Part shown: piece after piece, positions 32,070 to 42,748 of the stretch
Layout of the letters: each line of letters opens with the position of its first letter
Position numbering within the stretch: the first letter of the stretch is position 1
Source: Alopecurus myosuroides
Lineage: Eukaryota > Streptophyta > Magnoliopsida > Poales > Poaceae
Direction: 5' to 3'
Assembly (NCBI GenBank): GCA_028641055.1
Contig: CM054058.1
Location: 86,253,927 to 86,317,926 of the forward strand
Length of the DNA stretch: 64,000 nt
The notes under the pieces: model-generated
Databases searched by the model: none
The model's input: the letters and a program-made list of their open reading frames with translations, nothing else
Told to the model about the DNA's origin: nothing
Position numbers and translations under genes: made by a program

Positions 32070-33516
32070 AAGACCAATGAGCAAATCCAACTCTTAACGG
32101 CTCATTTCCCCCATTCCACTTCTTCCCAAGCTCGAACTCGCAGAGTGCCACCACGGGAGCCCCACGCATCTCGCCGGAGCCCATCCGACTTCGTTTGCGC
32201 TCCGCCACCGCACGAACCGCTCCAGCTCCCGAATCCGCCGTCAAGCTTCCGATTCGCCGGCCAACGGTCACGAAAGGGCACGAATCTTGCGCTATCTGTC
32301 TCCGCAAGGCCTTACTCCAATCCTCTTCGGTAAGTTCCTTACATCCTCCAGCTTATTCTCGCAATTTCTTAGTTCTTCCCCAGATTGAATCTGAATCGAG
32401 CGGTCCGCGATTTCTCGGGCTGCGCCAGATTAACTCACCGATTTCCACTATAACCGCTCCCATAGATAAGATTTATAGCTTGTATTGCTCCCCTAACTCC
32501 AGTAATCACTAATTTGGTCACAAATTTAGAAATAAGATCCCCAGTTTAGGCTCGGGCCATCTAGAGTTTCCGCCTTTGTTCTCCCTCCTCCTTGTTTTTT
32601 TTTTTTTTTTTGTTCCCATAACCTTACTCCGGGGCTAACCCCGTTTTCTCCCCCTTTGATCATAACTGAAGGAGCCACCCACGACTAGGCGCCGCATAAC
32701 CCGGAACCATCCGGGTAGCGAGACCCTTAACCCGGTCGCTTCGCCGCCCCCGGTTCAACACCCTGGTATTCATCGTAAACACAATTTCTTTCCGGGTTAA
32801 CCTTTGCAACGTAACCCCGAACCTTTCCTGCCTTTTTTCAGTCTCTTCCGGGTCTAGCGGCGGCTCCCCCTCGGACTTCCCGGTGAACACCGGGTAAACT
32901 TCTTTCCTTGTCATTATGCCAAACTTTTACCACTTTTTTCACAACCAAAGACTAACTGCATCCTTGCACCTTCTGCAGAGCCACAGTTGTCATTAGCGAC
33001 GACGAGGGCACGGAAACTGAGGTCCGAGTCGAGAATAGGCCGGCTAACGACGCTGGTGACGAGCAAACGTCGCCGCCGGAGCTGGCTAAGCATGATGCCG
33101 GGTATCCCATTGCTTCGCACGCAGGCGAGGAAGGAACGGGAGCAGCTTCGAGCGCGGGAGGGGGACCAAACTCCGATATTCGGATAACCCGGGTGCCACC
33201 TCCTGTTACAAGAAATGCTCCTTTTTCCACTTTTCAGGTACCCGAGCCATCTAACTCGGATAACGCTGACTTTAACCAGCTGATGAGCGCTCTTCTCTCC
33301 TTGAAAGCTTCAGAAGGGACTGTTTTAGAACGTATAGCTGCAGCACATCAGGTAACTTTCACTTGATACTCCTTATTATACAACTAGTCCCCAAGTTCCG
33401 AGTATAATTTTTTTGCAATTATTCTCGGTACTTCGCATAATATTTTTTCGGTAATCATTTTCTCGGAGGAAATGCTCTCGTGATATCCGGCTTACAGCTT
33501 TGCCCGGTCTTTGCAG

Positions 33517-33718
33517 GCAGAGATTACTCAGTCAGATGAAGCGTTACTTAAGGCTGAGCAGCTCTTACAGGCTGAAGTAGAGCGTAGGGAGACCCTTGAA
33601 GCAGAGGTAAAGACTCTGAAAAAAGATGTCTCCACTTACAAGAAGAAGTACAACGCTGCCCAATCTTCACTGAATAACTTGTCGGCTCAGATCACGGACA
33701 CTTACCGCATCTTACTGA
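33517..33718 (+). CDS. Antisense gene of D, coiled-coil exon
   Basis: 202 nt between CTTTGCAG and ACTGA|GTAAGT. It encodes AEITQSDEALLKAEQLLQAE and a heptad-rich helix, close to A. Confidence 0.65.
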
Positions 33719-33810
33719 GTAAGTTTTTATTTGCCGTTAACTTGCGTATCTCTACCATGCCGTTGTGATAATCAAGATTACTGATATGCCTTTGTGTTTT
33801 TCGATTTTAG

Positions 33811-34478
33811 GTGCCAACCTTGCTACTCCGGAGGAGAATGCCATTACTCAGGCTAAGACTTTGAAGACTGTGCTTCGGACATTTTTTGCCGGCACTAAAC
33901 TTTTACTGGATGCTATCAAGTGGCCTTCTGAGGTATACCCGGGAGAAGATAATCTTATGCAGGCCTTCTCAACGGTGCCTGGGTGGATTGAGATAATGAA
34001 GCGCTCAGCTTGCCGGATTGGAATGACCCGGGCCCTTACACTGGCGAAGGCTTATTTTCCTAAGCTTGACCCGGCCAAGGTAACATCCGGGTTTCCAGAA
34101 TTCAAAGCTGACGGGTCCAAGTTTGAGCCCAAGGACTTCAAAGATATTCAATGTGCTGTACGCTCCTCAGCCACTACCTTGGCCGACAAAATGGAACTGG
34201 ACAAGATCATGAGTTCTTATGACGCTGAGGGCAAAGTTATTTTGGTGGATGCACCTCCTCCTTTTGATATGGTGGAAAGATGGTCGACTGACCTGGCCAG
34301 GAGGAAAGAAGAAGCCGCAAAGAGAGAAGCAGAGCTAGGCGCAAAGCCGTCCACCTCTACACCGGCCGTGCCTCCGCCTGTCCGTCCAGATGTGAAGAGC
34401 CCGAGCAAGACTGCTGGCAAGGCCAAGGAGCAAGTCCAAGATCTAGACCCGGAAGATCGCTCTCAGGATGCCAAGTAG
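33811..34478 (+). CDS. Antisense gene of D, last exon (conserved C-terminal domain)
   Basis: 668 nt after GATTTTAG. It encodes GANLATPEENAITQAKTL, FAGTKLLLDAIKWPSEVYPG, AKAYFPKLDPAK and a charged Pro-rich tail; stop TAG at 34476. Very similar to the exon of A. Confidence 0.7.
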
Positions 34479-35430
34479 GATGCTACTAGTGCTTTTCGTT
34501 TTCTTAAGACTGATATGATTTTTGTGGTGCTCCTGTGCGCCACTGATGCTGATACTACGCCTGTACGCTTGTTAATTCATGATAACTCTTTGCCTTCCCT
34601 GGCTTTTGATAATCTCGATACTTGTGTTACGTATAAGCTTATTCTCGATACTTTGAACTCTTGCTTTCAATTTCCTTTTGAGACTCGGTTAACCGAGTAT
34701 CGTAGGTTTTGATAGATGGACTTTTCTTTAAGTCCCCAATACTCGGCAACTAAGGTTTACAGACCTTGGTAGTTAAATAGTTTGTTTCTGTTTCGAAGTC
34801 CCCAGTCCCCATGACCCAAAGTACGAGCTATGGGGGCGTGGGCTTTCTCAGATGACATACTGCTGTTTACCAAGCTGAAGACCAATAGCTGTTCTCATAA
34901 ATACTGAAGTCATGCTTAATATTTGTTGAGTTTCCGGCTATGTTAGCCTTATACTCTGCATGGACTTGTGGTTTAGATGACCCTTTTGATTACCTTGTAC
35001 TGTAAGCCGGCTTTCGCGTGGATACCATGTCGTTGCATCTATACGAAAAACAAAATCAAGCACGCTCCATTGGGCTGCATAGTCTGATTGTAATCGTAAG
35101 TGAACAGATCATGCCACTTTGGTGCGAGTCACATCGAGCTTAAGTAAGAATAATCAAGAAATTTGGCTCCTTCGTCCAGTTATAGGATTGTAGCCGCACC
35201 CGTTTCTACGGGTGATCAGCCCCCATAACTCATAGGCATCATGGCCGGGTCTCCGGGTTTGTGATTACTTACTGAAGTAGATCAACCCCCAGAGACCTAA
35301 ATTCACGCAACGTATTTCGATGATATTGATGTACTGATAATAACAACGTTACTTACTTGTAACTGAAGCACAAGACCATGATAAGACCCGAAACCATCTT
35401 CTTTTATTGATAAAAATTTCTTTTTTGAAT
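34479..35430. other. Non-coding spacer between the convergent genes of D
   Basis: No credible frame. Contains AGTCCCC at about 34732 and AGTCCCCAGTCCCC near 34797; 34930-35260 is conserved with B and C. Confidence 0.6.
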
Positions 35431-35517
35431 CAGCAGGCCGCCTCATTAAAAACCTTCCAGTCCCCTTAGGTACCCTGGTAAGGAAAAGAGCGCGTCTGAA
35501 ACCTGCCGTCGATTACA
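35431..35517 (-). other. Conserved pol/antisense-gene border block (copy in D)
   Basis: 87 bp nearly identical to those in B and C; purine tract AAGGGGACTGGAAGG on the sense strand. Confidence 0.65.
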
Positions 35518-35713
35518 CTGCCTTAGTTATTCTCGGGAATCGGCCTCACACTGGCGTGACCGATACATATTCTCCATTCGCTAGACCCTTTCATAATGAA
35601 TATGGGATTTGGTAGCCAATCCGGGTATACCGTCCTTGAAACGTGATCGGCTGCGTGTAGCAGTACTTCTTCTTCTCTGTTAGGGGATTTGGAAAGCTCG
35701 CCCCTGATGAAAC
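35518..35713 (-). pseudogene. Reverse transcriptase scrap of D
   Basis: The - strand reads YPDWLPNPIFIMK and EWRICI, then GHASVRP, the same breakpoint as B (WRMCI to GQAGSGP). All further RT, RNase H and integrase sequence is absent. Confidence 0.7.
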
Positions 35714-38700
35714 CTACCTCTTAAGGTCCTTTTCTGCCCTAAAGTTTGCCTTGTCCCCTTCAGGAGTTGGCTTTTTTGTCGTCGTCCTTTCTTCTAGGTC
35801 CACCTTGGAACGGTAATGTTTGAGCTCTTCCTTCCTGCAAGCTTGCTCGGCCATTGCCGCATCTCCCTCATCACATTCAGCCGCTATATCTCGATTTCCA
35901 TATATGGTGATGGTCTTCTTAGGACCCGGGATCTTCAGCTGTAGGTACACATAACACGGCCTTGCCATGAACTTGGCATAAGCCGGTCTTCCAAACAATG
36001 CATGATAAGGACTGCGCAACTTTACTACCTCAAAGGTAAGCCACTCGATTCGATAATTGTCCTTTGACTCCCCGAAAGCTACCTCCAATGCCACTTTTCC
36101 TTCGGGGCATGCCGAATGACCCGGCACTATCCCGTGAAAAACTGTTGTACTTTTCTGCAACTGTGATTCCTTTAAGCCCATGCGCAGAAAAGTTTCCCAG
36201 TATAGGATATTGATACTACTCCCTCCATCCATCAAGACTTTCTTCAGCTCGTAACCATTGACCTGTGGCGCCACTACCAAAGCCAAGACTCCCGGGTGAT
36301 CAATCCTATCCGGGTGATCTCTTCTGCTCCATGTTACCTCTTGCTCTGACCACCTCAAATATCTTGGAACAGCGGAGGAGACTGAATTAACTGCTTGTTT
36401 CAGTATCTTCTTGTCCTTGCTAGAACCTCCAGTAGTGTGCACATGATACTGACCCAGCTGTTTGGGGTTAGCTTGAAATCCTCCCGCTCCCCCTTGATTG
36501 TTACCTTGATTTCCAACTGGCGAATTGCCGGCTGGGGGCGGCCCGTTGCCCGAATTTCCACCTGGACCCGGACCTCCTCCTCGGCCCGCACCTCGCATGG
36601 CCCTGTTCACTTCCTCGTTCTTCCACCTTTGTAAGTCGGCACACTGCTCCAATGAATGATTGGCCGGCTTGCCATTCCTGCTATGCTTCGGGCACGCCAT
36701 CCTAAATATGTCCCAACTGTTGCTTGGTCTTGGGGGTACTTGGTAGTGTCCCCCATTGTGATTTCCGGTATTAAAATTCCCTTCGGATCTAGGCCTCGAA
36801 GACCCGGCCTCTGTATTGGCCACAAACTCGGAACTCCCCTCAAACGGGCGCTTGTTCTGGCTATTTCCATTGTTGTTTGGTGCCGATCCATTGCCGGTCT
36901 TCCCACTGCTACTTGCGTTTGCTTTTGCCTTCTTGTCATCAACTTCCTCTTCTGTAGTATCCGTTGCAGCGTGTTTGTTGCATGCATCCATTAACTCTCC
37001 CATCGTAACCTCCGCTGCATTTCTGCTGGATTTCATGCGGGTTAGCTTTTGTACTAAAGGAACATACTTACATGTTTTCGCCATAGCTTGTAGTGCGTCC
37101 TTTGGTTGGATATCTGTAGATGAGTGGAGTATCTCCATAACCCGGCGTACCCAGCTTCGTGCTGACTCTCCTTTCTTCTGGACGCACCTTTCTAAGTCAT
37201 CAATAGTAAATAACTTCCTACAGGTCCCATGGAAGTGCTTGATAAATGCGGTTTTTAGCTCCTCCCACGACTTGATCGACTTTTCCGGTAAATTGGTGAA
37301 CCATAACTTTGCTGCTCCCTCTGACATCATTAAGTACATGAACTTGGCTTGGAGGTTCTCGGATGCGTTGCGAATTGACATTGCCATCTCGTAGCTGCTT
37401 AACCATGTTTCCGGATCCATCGTTGGCTCGTAATTCACTACTTTCCCCGGTTCTTTGAACTTTTCCGGGTAAGGTTCCGCTCTGATATCATCCGAGAGAC
37501 ACTTGGGTCCCGCAAGGGTGGTTGGGGCTGGTCTCGCCCGGGAAATGCGTGACCCGGCCGGGGGTGCCACGGGGTGAGGAGCCACCGGTGGATCGTGTGC
37601 TGCAGACCCGGCCCCGGCTCTTCTGGCCCTGGAGCTGTCCACTACTGCCTGTGCTGCTGATACTGCCGGTACTGTCTGGACGCGCGGTGGGGGTGGCATC
37701 TGCTGTTGCTCTTCCCTTCGTCGTGCCGCGCTTGTTTGGACGTTGCCCTGTTGTTGACTCACGTATGGCGTCCCATGCATCCCACTTCTGTGATCTGGAT
37801 AATTGACTTGCTGTGCTACCGCGGTGTGCAGCAGATCTATCGCTCGCCGGGTTTCTTCTGCGTGCGGCGAGTCTCTTACAGGAATCTGGTTTAATGCGAG
37901 TGTTGCTGCATACACGTTGTCCATGGGGTTGTCGTAGTGACCTGCTGGGGTACGGAATCGCGATGGTGGAGGCGGCATGATGTTGCCGGCTGTCGCCCCC
38001 GTCCGAGGCAAGGGTAACCCGGCTGGCGCGTTTACCGGCTGCACTCCCGTTGCTGGTTGCGGTATGGTCCCTTGGTTCGCCGGTGGGATTGGCTGATCTT
38101 GAGGCGTGAACACCAGGGCAGTCGGGTTGATAACCCCTCCTGTTGCCGGTAACATAGTTCGGTGCCTTTGGTGAATCCTCGTCGTTTCCTCCCGAAGCCG
38201 GGTCTCTAGGTCATCCAGTTCCCGCTGCCGCGCTGCCATCCCCTGCTTTTCTGCTTCTACCTGCCTTCTTTGCTGCTCCAATGCACGACGAGCCACGTCC
38301 AGATCTCTTACACGCTCTGCTGCGTTTTCTGGGGTGATAACTGTAGCTAGGACTGTGGGATCCAAGATCAAATTATTATCAAACAGAGCTGGGTGACGCG
38401 GATTCGAGGGGCCCGCCCCTGGTGTCCGGTTTGCTTGGAACCCAAACATATTTGCGTGTCGCTCCTCCTCCGCTGGGCGACTGGTGACTGATGCCGATTC
38501 TCCATCGACCTGGGCCAAAATCGGGCCAGCCGTACCTTGTTGCTGAGCCAGCACCTGCGCCGCCCCGACTGGCGCCGCGGCTGCGTTTCCTTGATTGGTA
38601 TTGATTGCGGGGGCCGCATAAACTGCAACCCGGCGCATAATGCTTGGCGTAGATTCGTACCGTTCTTCCTCTTCGCTATTTTCCTTCTCGTATCGGTCCT

Positions 38701-39157
38701 CCGATAAATCCCGTATAGACTCGGCACCTTCCTCCCTCTCTGTCGGACCCGTTGTTCCGATCGATTCTTCTTTTTCCGATTGAACACGCGTGTCCTCCCC
38801 TGACACAGAATCAGATTCAAGATTATCACGGCTTGAATTGGAAGCACATACCATACCGATGAAGACATTGATGCGGCCGACTGTCACGACGGATCCGGTT
38901 TCGAGGTGATCCGACTCTGGCCCCCAGCCAGAATCGTCTACCATCTTCTCTCCTTGGTTGTTGACGTAGATTTCTCCGACGACGAGGTTCCTCATGTTCT
39001 TCCGAGCTTCTCCCGTGATGTAAACACCTTTGGACGCAGGCCCCACGGTGGGCGCCAACTGTCGTGGGATAATCACGGCAGATGTTACCGGGGGTAACTG
39101 ATCTAGGGGCAAGTCGACACAGGTATTTGGGAGAGGGTTTAGCTCGAAGGAAGACAT
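35714..39157 (-). CDS. Intact Gag-protease polyprotein of D, initiated inside the LTR
   Basis: One open frame of 1,147 codons from the ATG at 39157 (inside the 5' LTR) to 35714. Order: LTR-encoded leader MSSFELNPLPNTCVDLP; primer site read as QLAPTVG; acidic region; coiled coil near residues 260-340 (ARRALEQQRRQVEAEKQ); Pro/Gln-rich part; capsid-like core near 550-720 (ETWLSSYEMAMSIRNASENL); Gly/Asn-rich region with a CX2H...HX4C motif (CPKHSRNGKPANH); aspartic protease near 980-1090 with VLMDGGSSINILY intact. The ORF tool extends to a non-ATG codon at 39169; the conserved ATG at 39157 is preferred. It is the only complete Gag in the window. Confidence 0.9.
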   Translation of the reverse strand: MSSFELNPLPNTCVDLPLDQLPPVTSAVIIPRQLAPTVGPASKGVYITGEARKNMRNLVVGEIYVNNQGEKMVDDSGWGPESDHLETGSVVTVGRINVFIGMVCASNSSRDNLESDSVSGEDTRVQSEKEESIGTTGPTEREEGAESIRDLSEDRYEKENSEEEERYESTPSIMRRVAVYAAPAINTNQGNAAAAPVGAAQVLAQQQGTAGPILAQVDGESASVTSRPAEEERHANMFGFQANRTPGAGPSNPRHPALFDNNLILDPTVLATVITPENAAERVRDLDVARRALEQQRRQVEAEKQGMAARQRELDDLETRLREETTRIHQRHRTMLPATGGVINPTALVFTPQDQPIPPANQGTIPQPATGVQPVNAPAGLPLPRTGATAGNIMPPPPSRFRTPAGHYDNPMDNVYAATLALNQIPVRDSPHAEETRRAIDLLHTAVAQQVNYPDHRSGMHGTPYVSQQQGNVQTSAARRREEQQQMPPPPRVQTVPAVSAAQAVVDSSRARRAGAGSAAHDPPVAPHPVAPPAGSRISRARPAPTTLAGPKCLSDDIRAEPYPEKFKEPGKVVNYEPTMDPETWLSSYEMAMSIRNASENLQAKFMYLMMSEGAAKLWFTNLPEKSIKSWEELKTAFIKHFHGTCRKLFTIDDLERCVQKKGESARSWVRRVMEILHSSTDIQPKDALQAMAKTCKYVPLVQKLTRMKSSRNAAEVTMGELMDACNKHAATDTTEEEVDDKKAKANASSSGKTGNGSAPNNNGNSQNKRPFEGSSEFVANTEAGSSRPRSEGNFNTGNHNGGHYQVPPRPSNSWDIFRMACPKHSRNGKPANHSLEQCADLQRWKNEEVNRAMRGAGRGGGPGPGGNSGNGPPPAGNSPVGNQGNNQGGAGGFQANPKQLGQYHVHTTGGSSKDKKILKQAVNSVSSAVPRYLRWSEQEVTWSRRDHPDRIDHPGVLALVVAPQVNGYELKKVLMDGGSSINILYWETFLRMGLKESQLQKSTTVFHGIVPGHSACPEGKVALEVAFGESKDNYRIEWLTFEVVKLRSPYHALFGRPAYAKFMARPCYVYLQLKIPGPKKTITIYGNRDIAAECDEGDAAMAEQACRKEELKHYRSKVDLEERTTTKKPTPEGDKANFRAEKDLKR
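39041..39058 (-). other. Primer-binding site of D (tRNA-Lys)
   Basis: TTGGCGCCCACCGTGGGG, complement of the plant tRNA-Lys(CUU) 3' end; translated in frame within Gag. Confidence 0.8.
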
Positions 39158-39513
39158 GGCGGAAAGCAATCTAAGAGCCGGAAAACAACTCGCCGGATCT
39201 CGATATGATTATACTGGATACTCGATAATAGGTGTTACAGTTATGACTTGAATCTCTCTCAGGCGAAGCCTAGGGATTGGTTTATATAGTACTCATACCC
39301 CCCTTGGCTTGCCATACAAAGCGCTCCTTGAGTCCTACTCGAATTCTACATACGTATCCTAGCTTTCCTTATCGTAACCCACAATCCGGGTTACGATCCT
39401 TACAAGCCCTGGGCCTTCCAGAAGCTTCTGCGTCCTTAGCCGGATTTGGTCCATACGCCGTTTGGGCCGGATTACACCTGGGGTTGGCATACCGGGTTAC
39501 TATCCCCTCATCA
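39060..39513 (-). repeat. 5' LTR of D
   Basis: 454 bp, same as 31222-31675 by eye. TATA box at about 39280-39288 on the - strand, about 125 bp before the ATG at 39157. Confidence 0.95.
39280..39288 (-). promoter_or_regulatory. TATA box in the 5' LTR of D
   Basis: CTATATAAA on the - strand, upstream of the in-LTR Gag start. Confidence 0.55.
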
Positions 39514-39518
39514 CATCT
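39514..39518. repeat. Target duplication CATCT of D (right)
   Basis: Partner of 31217-31221. Confidence 0.95.
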
Positions 39519-40036
39519 ATGAAAGACAAAAGCTCACAACCAGCAGTGGAATTGATCACCTGATCAATGCGGGGTAGCGGAAAAGGATCCTTGGGGCAGG
39601 CCTTGTTCAAGTCGGTGTAGTCGACGCACATGCGCCACGCGGTAGCGGCCATGGGGTCCTCCTTCTTCTTCTCAACCATAACCGGGTTGGCTAGCCAATC
39701 CGGATGCAACACCTCCATGAAGAAGTTGCTTATCAGCAACTTGGTGATCTGATCACTGATATCCTTCCTTCTCTCATCTCCGAAGCGGCGCATAGCCTCC
39801 TTCACTGGTTTGGCGTCAGGACGCACATGTAGCGAGTGCTCAACCAACTCCCTCGGGACACCTGGTAGATCCTCATTGGACCAGGCGAATACGTCCCGAT
39901 TCTCACGGAGGAAGTGGATGAGCTCGCTTTCCTATTTCTCCTCCAACCCTGAGCCAATGATGGTAACACGGTCGGGGAACTCGGGGTCGACCTGAACCTT
40001 CTTTGTCTCCTGGGACGCCTGGAACATCGTCCCATA
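39519..40036 (-). pseudogene. Reverse transcriptase of F, N-terminal part
   Basis: The - strand reads VEHSLHVRPDAKPVKEA, VLHPDWLANPVMVEKKK, WRMCVDYTDLNKACPKDPFP and LLSFID, where D interrupts it. The second part is at 30556-31221. Confidence 0.85.
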
Positions 40037-41425
40037 CTAGGAACTCGGCATGCCAGGCGCGCCACCTTGCGCGGACAGCGCCATAGCCACCACCTCGTAC
40101 ATCTTCTTCTTCTCGGCAGCAATCACCATAGACTCCACCAACTGAGAACCAGCAGAGGCACACTCCATAGATCTCTTGTAATCACCAGAGATGGTGATCA
40201 CGCCATTGGGACCAGGGATCTTCATCTTCAAATATGCAGCATGAGTAGAGGCCATGAAGTTGCTCAGAGCAGACCTGCCGAGTAGGGCGTGGTAGGGGCT
40301 CTGGTGATCAACTACCTCGAACTGCAGGCTCTCTGTGTGACAGTTCTCCCTGGTGCCGAATAGAGCGTCTATCCACACGCGACCAATCGGAGAACAAGAA
40401 ACTCCTGGCACAATGCCGTGGAAATTGGTTCTGCTGGGTAGCAGCATGTTCTCGGCCATTCCGAGCTTCTCGAGCGTGTCTCTGTATACGATGTTGATGC
40501 TGCGGCCGTTGTCAATCAGCACCTTGCTGAACCTGACGTTCTTCTTAGTACCCAAGAAGGTGGGATCCAGCACCAAGGCGTAGCTACCCGGGTTGGGCAT
40601 CACCTTTGGATGATCAGCTCTGGACCACGTGATCTCTTGGTTGCACCAGTGCAGGTAGTGGGGAACAGCAGGGATCACAACATTGACCTCCATGGTTCGC
40701 CTGTGTTGAGATTGCTTGTCGACGGGCTCAGAGGTGAAGATCATATAACTCTCGTGATGCTCCTGGTACTGATTGCGGCCTCCATCGCCATTGTTGCCAT
40801 TGTTGTTATTACCTCTGTTGTTGTTGCGGTTGCGGTCGTTGTTGTTGTTGTTTCGGTATCCGTCGTTGTTGAAGTAGCGGTTGGCTCCTAAAGCCACCTG
40901 GTTGACGTTCTCTCTTCTCGGGAATGTTGGAGGCCGGGCAGCGGGTGCGCGAGCAGGCTGCACATTGGCATTCGCAGCTGGCAGAGGAGGAGGAGGAGGC
41001 AGGCCCTCGTTCTTGATTTCATCCCACCAGCTGCACTGCCGAGTAGTGTGTTTGGCAGGTCTTGCGGGATGCCGAGTATGGAAGCTGCATGGGCCATCCC
41101 TCATGTCCTTGAAGACAAAGTTATGAACAGGACCCGAGTTGCCGCTACCCTGCTGGGGGGGATTGTACGGCCTTTTGATGCCTTGGCCCTGATTCTGGTT
41201 CTGCCCGTATTGGGCTCCAGCAGATATTTGCCTCTGGCTCCTCCCAGCTCTAGTAGCGACAGCATTCACCTCCTCAGGATCATACCGAGTATCGATCCGG
41301 TCACCTCTGCGCTTGTTGCTGTTGTAGTTTCTTCTCGGCCCAGCGGAGTCCATCAAGGGCTGAGTTGGGTCGCCGAGTGCGTACTGATCCGCAATCTTGA
41401 TGGTCTCAGCGAGAGTACTCGGCAT
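40037..41425 (-). pseudogene. Gag C-terminal part and protease of F
   Basis: 462 residues: basic region, CX2H...HX4C motif (CSFHTRHPARPAKHTTRQC), a strongly Asn-rich stretch (GYRNNNNNDRNRNNNRGNNN), then aspartic protease with VLIDNGRSINIVY where DGGSSIN is expected; the loss of the triad Gly probably inactivates it. It ends at TAG (40037), before RT. Confidence 0.85.
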
Positions 41426-41431
41426 CTCTCT

Positions 41432-42250
41432 CTACAGCCTCTGCCACAACATGCTGCCATGTCTGCAACCCTGCGCAAACCAAGTGATGGCCTGGGCCTC
41501 ATTCACACCTTCACAGGTGTTCCTCAAGGTGCTCCACCGAGTAAGATACTCGCGGTCTGTTTCGTTTTCCCGTTGCTTGCAAGCAGACAATTGTTGCGGC
41601 CTATTCGGCCTCTTGTAGGTGCTGGTGAAGTTGCTGATGAAGGCCTCCGAGAAGTCCAGCCGGCAATTGATACTGTTCTTGGGCAGGTTGTTGAGCCAAG
41701 TCCGAGCTGGGCCCTCAAGCATTTGCGGAACATACCGCACAGCCCATCTCCGGTTTCCGTTTGCGATATGCACGGCTGTGACATAGTCATTGAGCCAATC
41801 TTCCAGCTTGGTGCTGTCGTTGTAGCACTTGGTACCTCTGGCGAGCTGGAATTGCTTCACGGATGGCTCGTTCATGATGCGGGGGCCAAAGCACTCTGGG
41901 CCAGGCGGCCCCGTGTTCTCGAGTCGCGCGGATAGATTAATCCGGTCCAGCTTGTACCTGGCATCACTAGGCTCCAGCACACGCTCACCCACGCGATCCG
42001 TGATATCATAGCCAGCCAACCCCATAGCCGAGTAACCATCGTCATATCTGTCCACCTGCATAGCTGCAGGTTGCTCCGCCGGGTTGGCTGCTGGTGCAAC
42101 CGCTGGCTGTTGCGGCCTCTGCCAAGTAGCCTGAGCAACCTGATGCCGAGAAGGGCCTGGGCGATCTCCATCTCGTGTCGTGCCATGAGCTTTATGGGCT
42201 TGATAGCCTGCTCCTGCAACATTGTGTTTTTGGTCGGACAGTCGCGGCAC
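41432..42250 (-). pseudogene. Gag capsid-like core of F
   Basis: 272 residues with KLEDWLNDYVTAVHIANGN, GPARTWLNNLPKNSINC and REYLTRWSTLRNTCEG, the retrotransposon Gag domain. Separated by single stops from the frames on either side. Confidence 0.8.
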
Positions 42251-42280
42251 AGCGTGCTGTTTCGCGGCGACAGCCGGGTC

Positions 42281-42685
42281 CTACACCTGCATCTGCCTGT
42301 CTCTGCCAGAGTACCCACTCCGGCCCCTCTCACGGCTGGGATGCGGTGATGAGGCCTGATCGTTAGATCTGACCGCATGCGAGTGCACCACTTGAGAAGC
42401 TCCTGCACCCGGATTGGCTTTCCAGAAGTCCTCGTTCTGCCTAGCAGCCTCTAGCACTAGCTCATTGAGCCTCTCCTGCTGTCTAACGCGCGCGTCGCCA
42501 GCGAGATGCGGCAACTCAGAAGCTACAGCCTCAGCAGCTCTAAGGGTTTTCGCGGGGGTGCTGTATTTGGGTCTGGTGGTGTCGGTGTTTTGGGTATTGG
42601 CTTGGCCAGCAGTCTCACCAACTGCTGCCATCTCGGTGCCTAGGTTGCGACGAGTGGTGCCTGCCTTGGCAGGCCTCCTAACCAA
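42281..42685 (-). pseudogene. Gag linker region of F
   Basis: 134 residues, Ala/Arg/Gln-rich helical segment (TLRAAEAVASELPHLAGDAR). It continues the Gag frame and ends at TAG after RDRQMQV. Confidence 0.6.
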
Positions 42686-42748
42686 AGGCGTAAAGCCGTG
42701 AGCCCTGTTGTACTCGTTCTGGTCCAGGTTAAGCTCGAGCCTAACCTT

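Larger units (their letters stand above)
32153..34478 (+). pseudogene. Antisense gene of D, lacking the transposase-like exon
   Basis: Exon 1 (32153-32329, 177 nt, starts ACG in GCCACCACGG; KGHESCAICLRKALLQS box) has its GTAAGT donor. A poly-T run (32594-32612) then marks a deletion that removed exon 2 and the acidic exons seen in A to C. Sequence resumes with the basic box exon near 32680-32760 and continues with exons 32979-33351, 33517-33718 (202 nt) and 33811-34478 (668 nt). The downstream frames are intact, but the product would lack the gypsy-type transposase domain. Confidence 0.65.
31222..39513 (-). mobile_element. Element D: complete, apparently recent non-autonomous Tat-type Gypsy insertion
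   Basis: 8,292 bp with two 454-bp LTRs (31222-31675 and 39060-39513), identical by eye, flanked by CATCT. One unbroken Gag-protease ORF of 1,147 codons occupies the - strand; an internally deleted antisense gene is on +. RT, RNase H and integrase are missing, with the same junction as in B. The LTR subfamily is that of A. Confidence 0.95.

Noticed and set aside
40740..40880. A trinucleotide microsatellite or CRISPR-like array
   Set aside because: The GTT/GTTGTT runs are the antisense of the Asn-rich Gag segment of F; there are no spacers.
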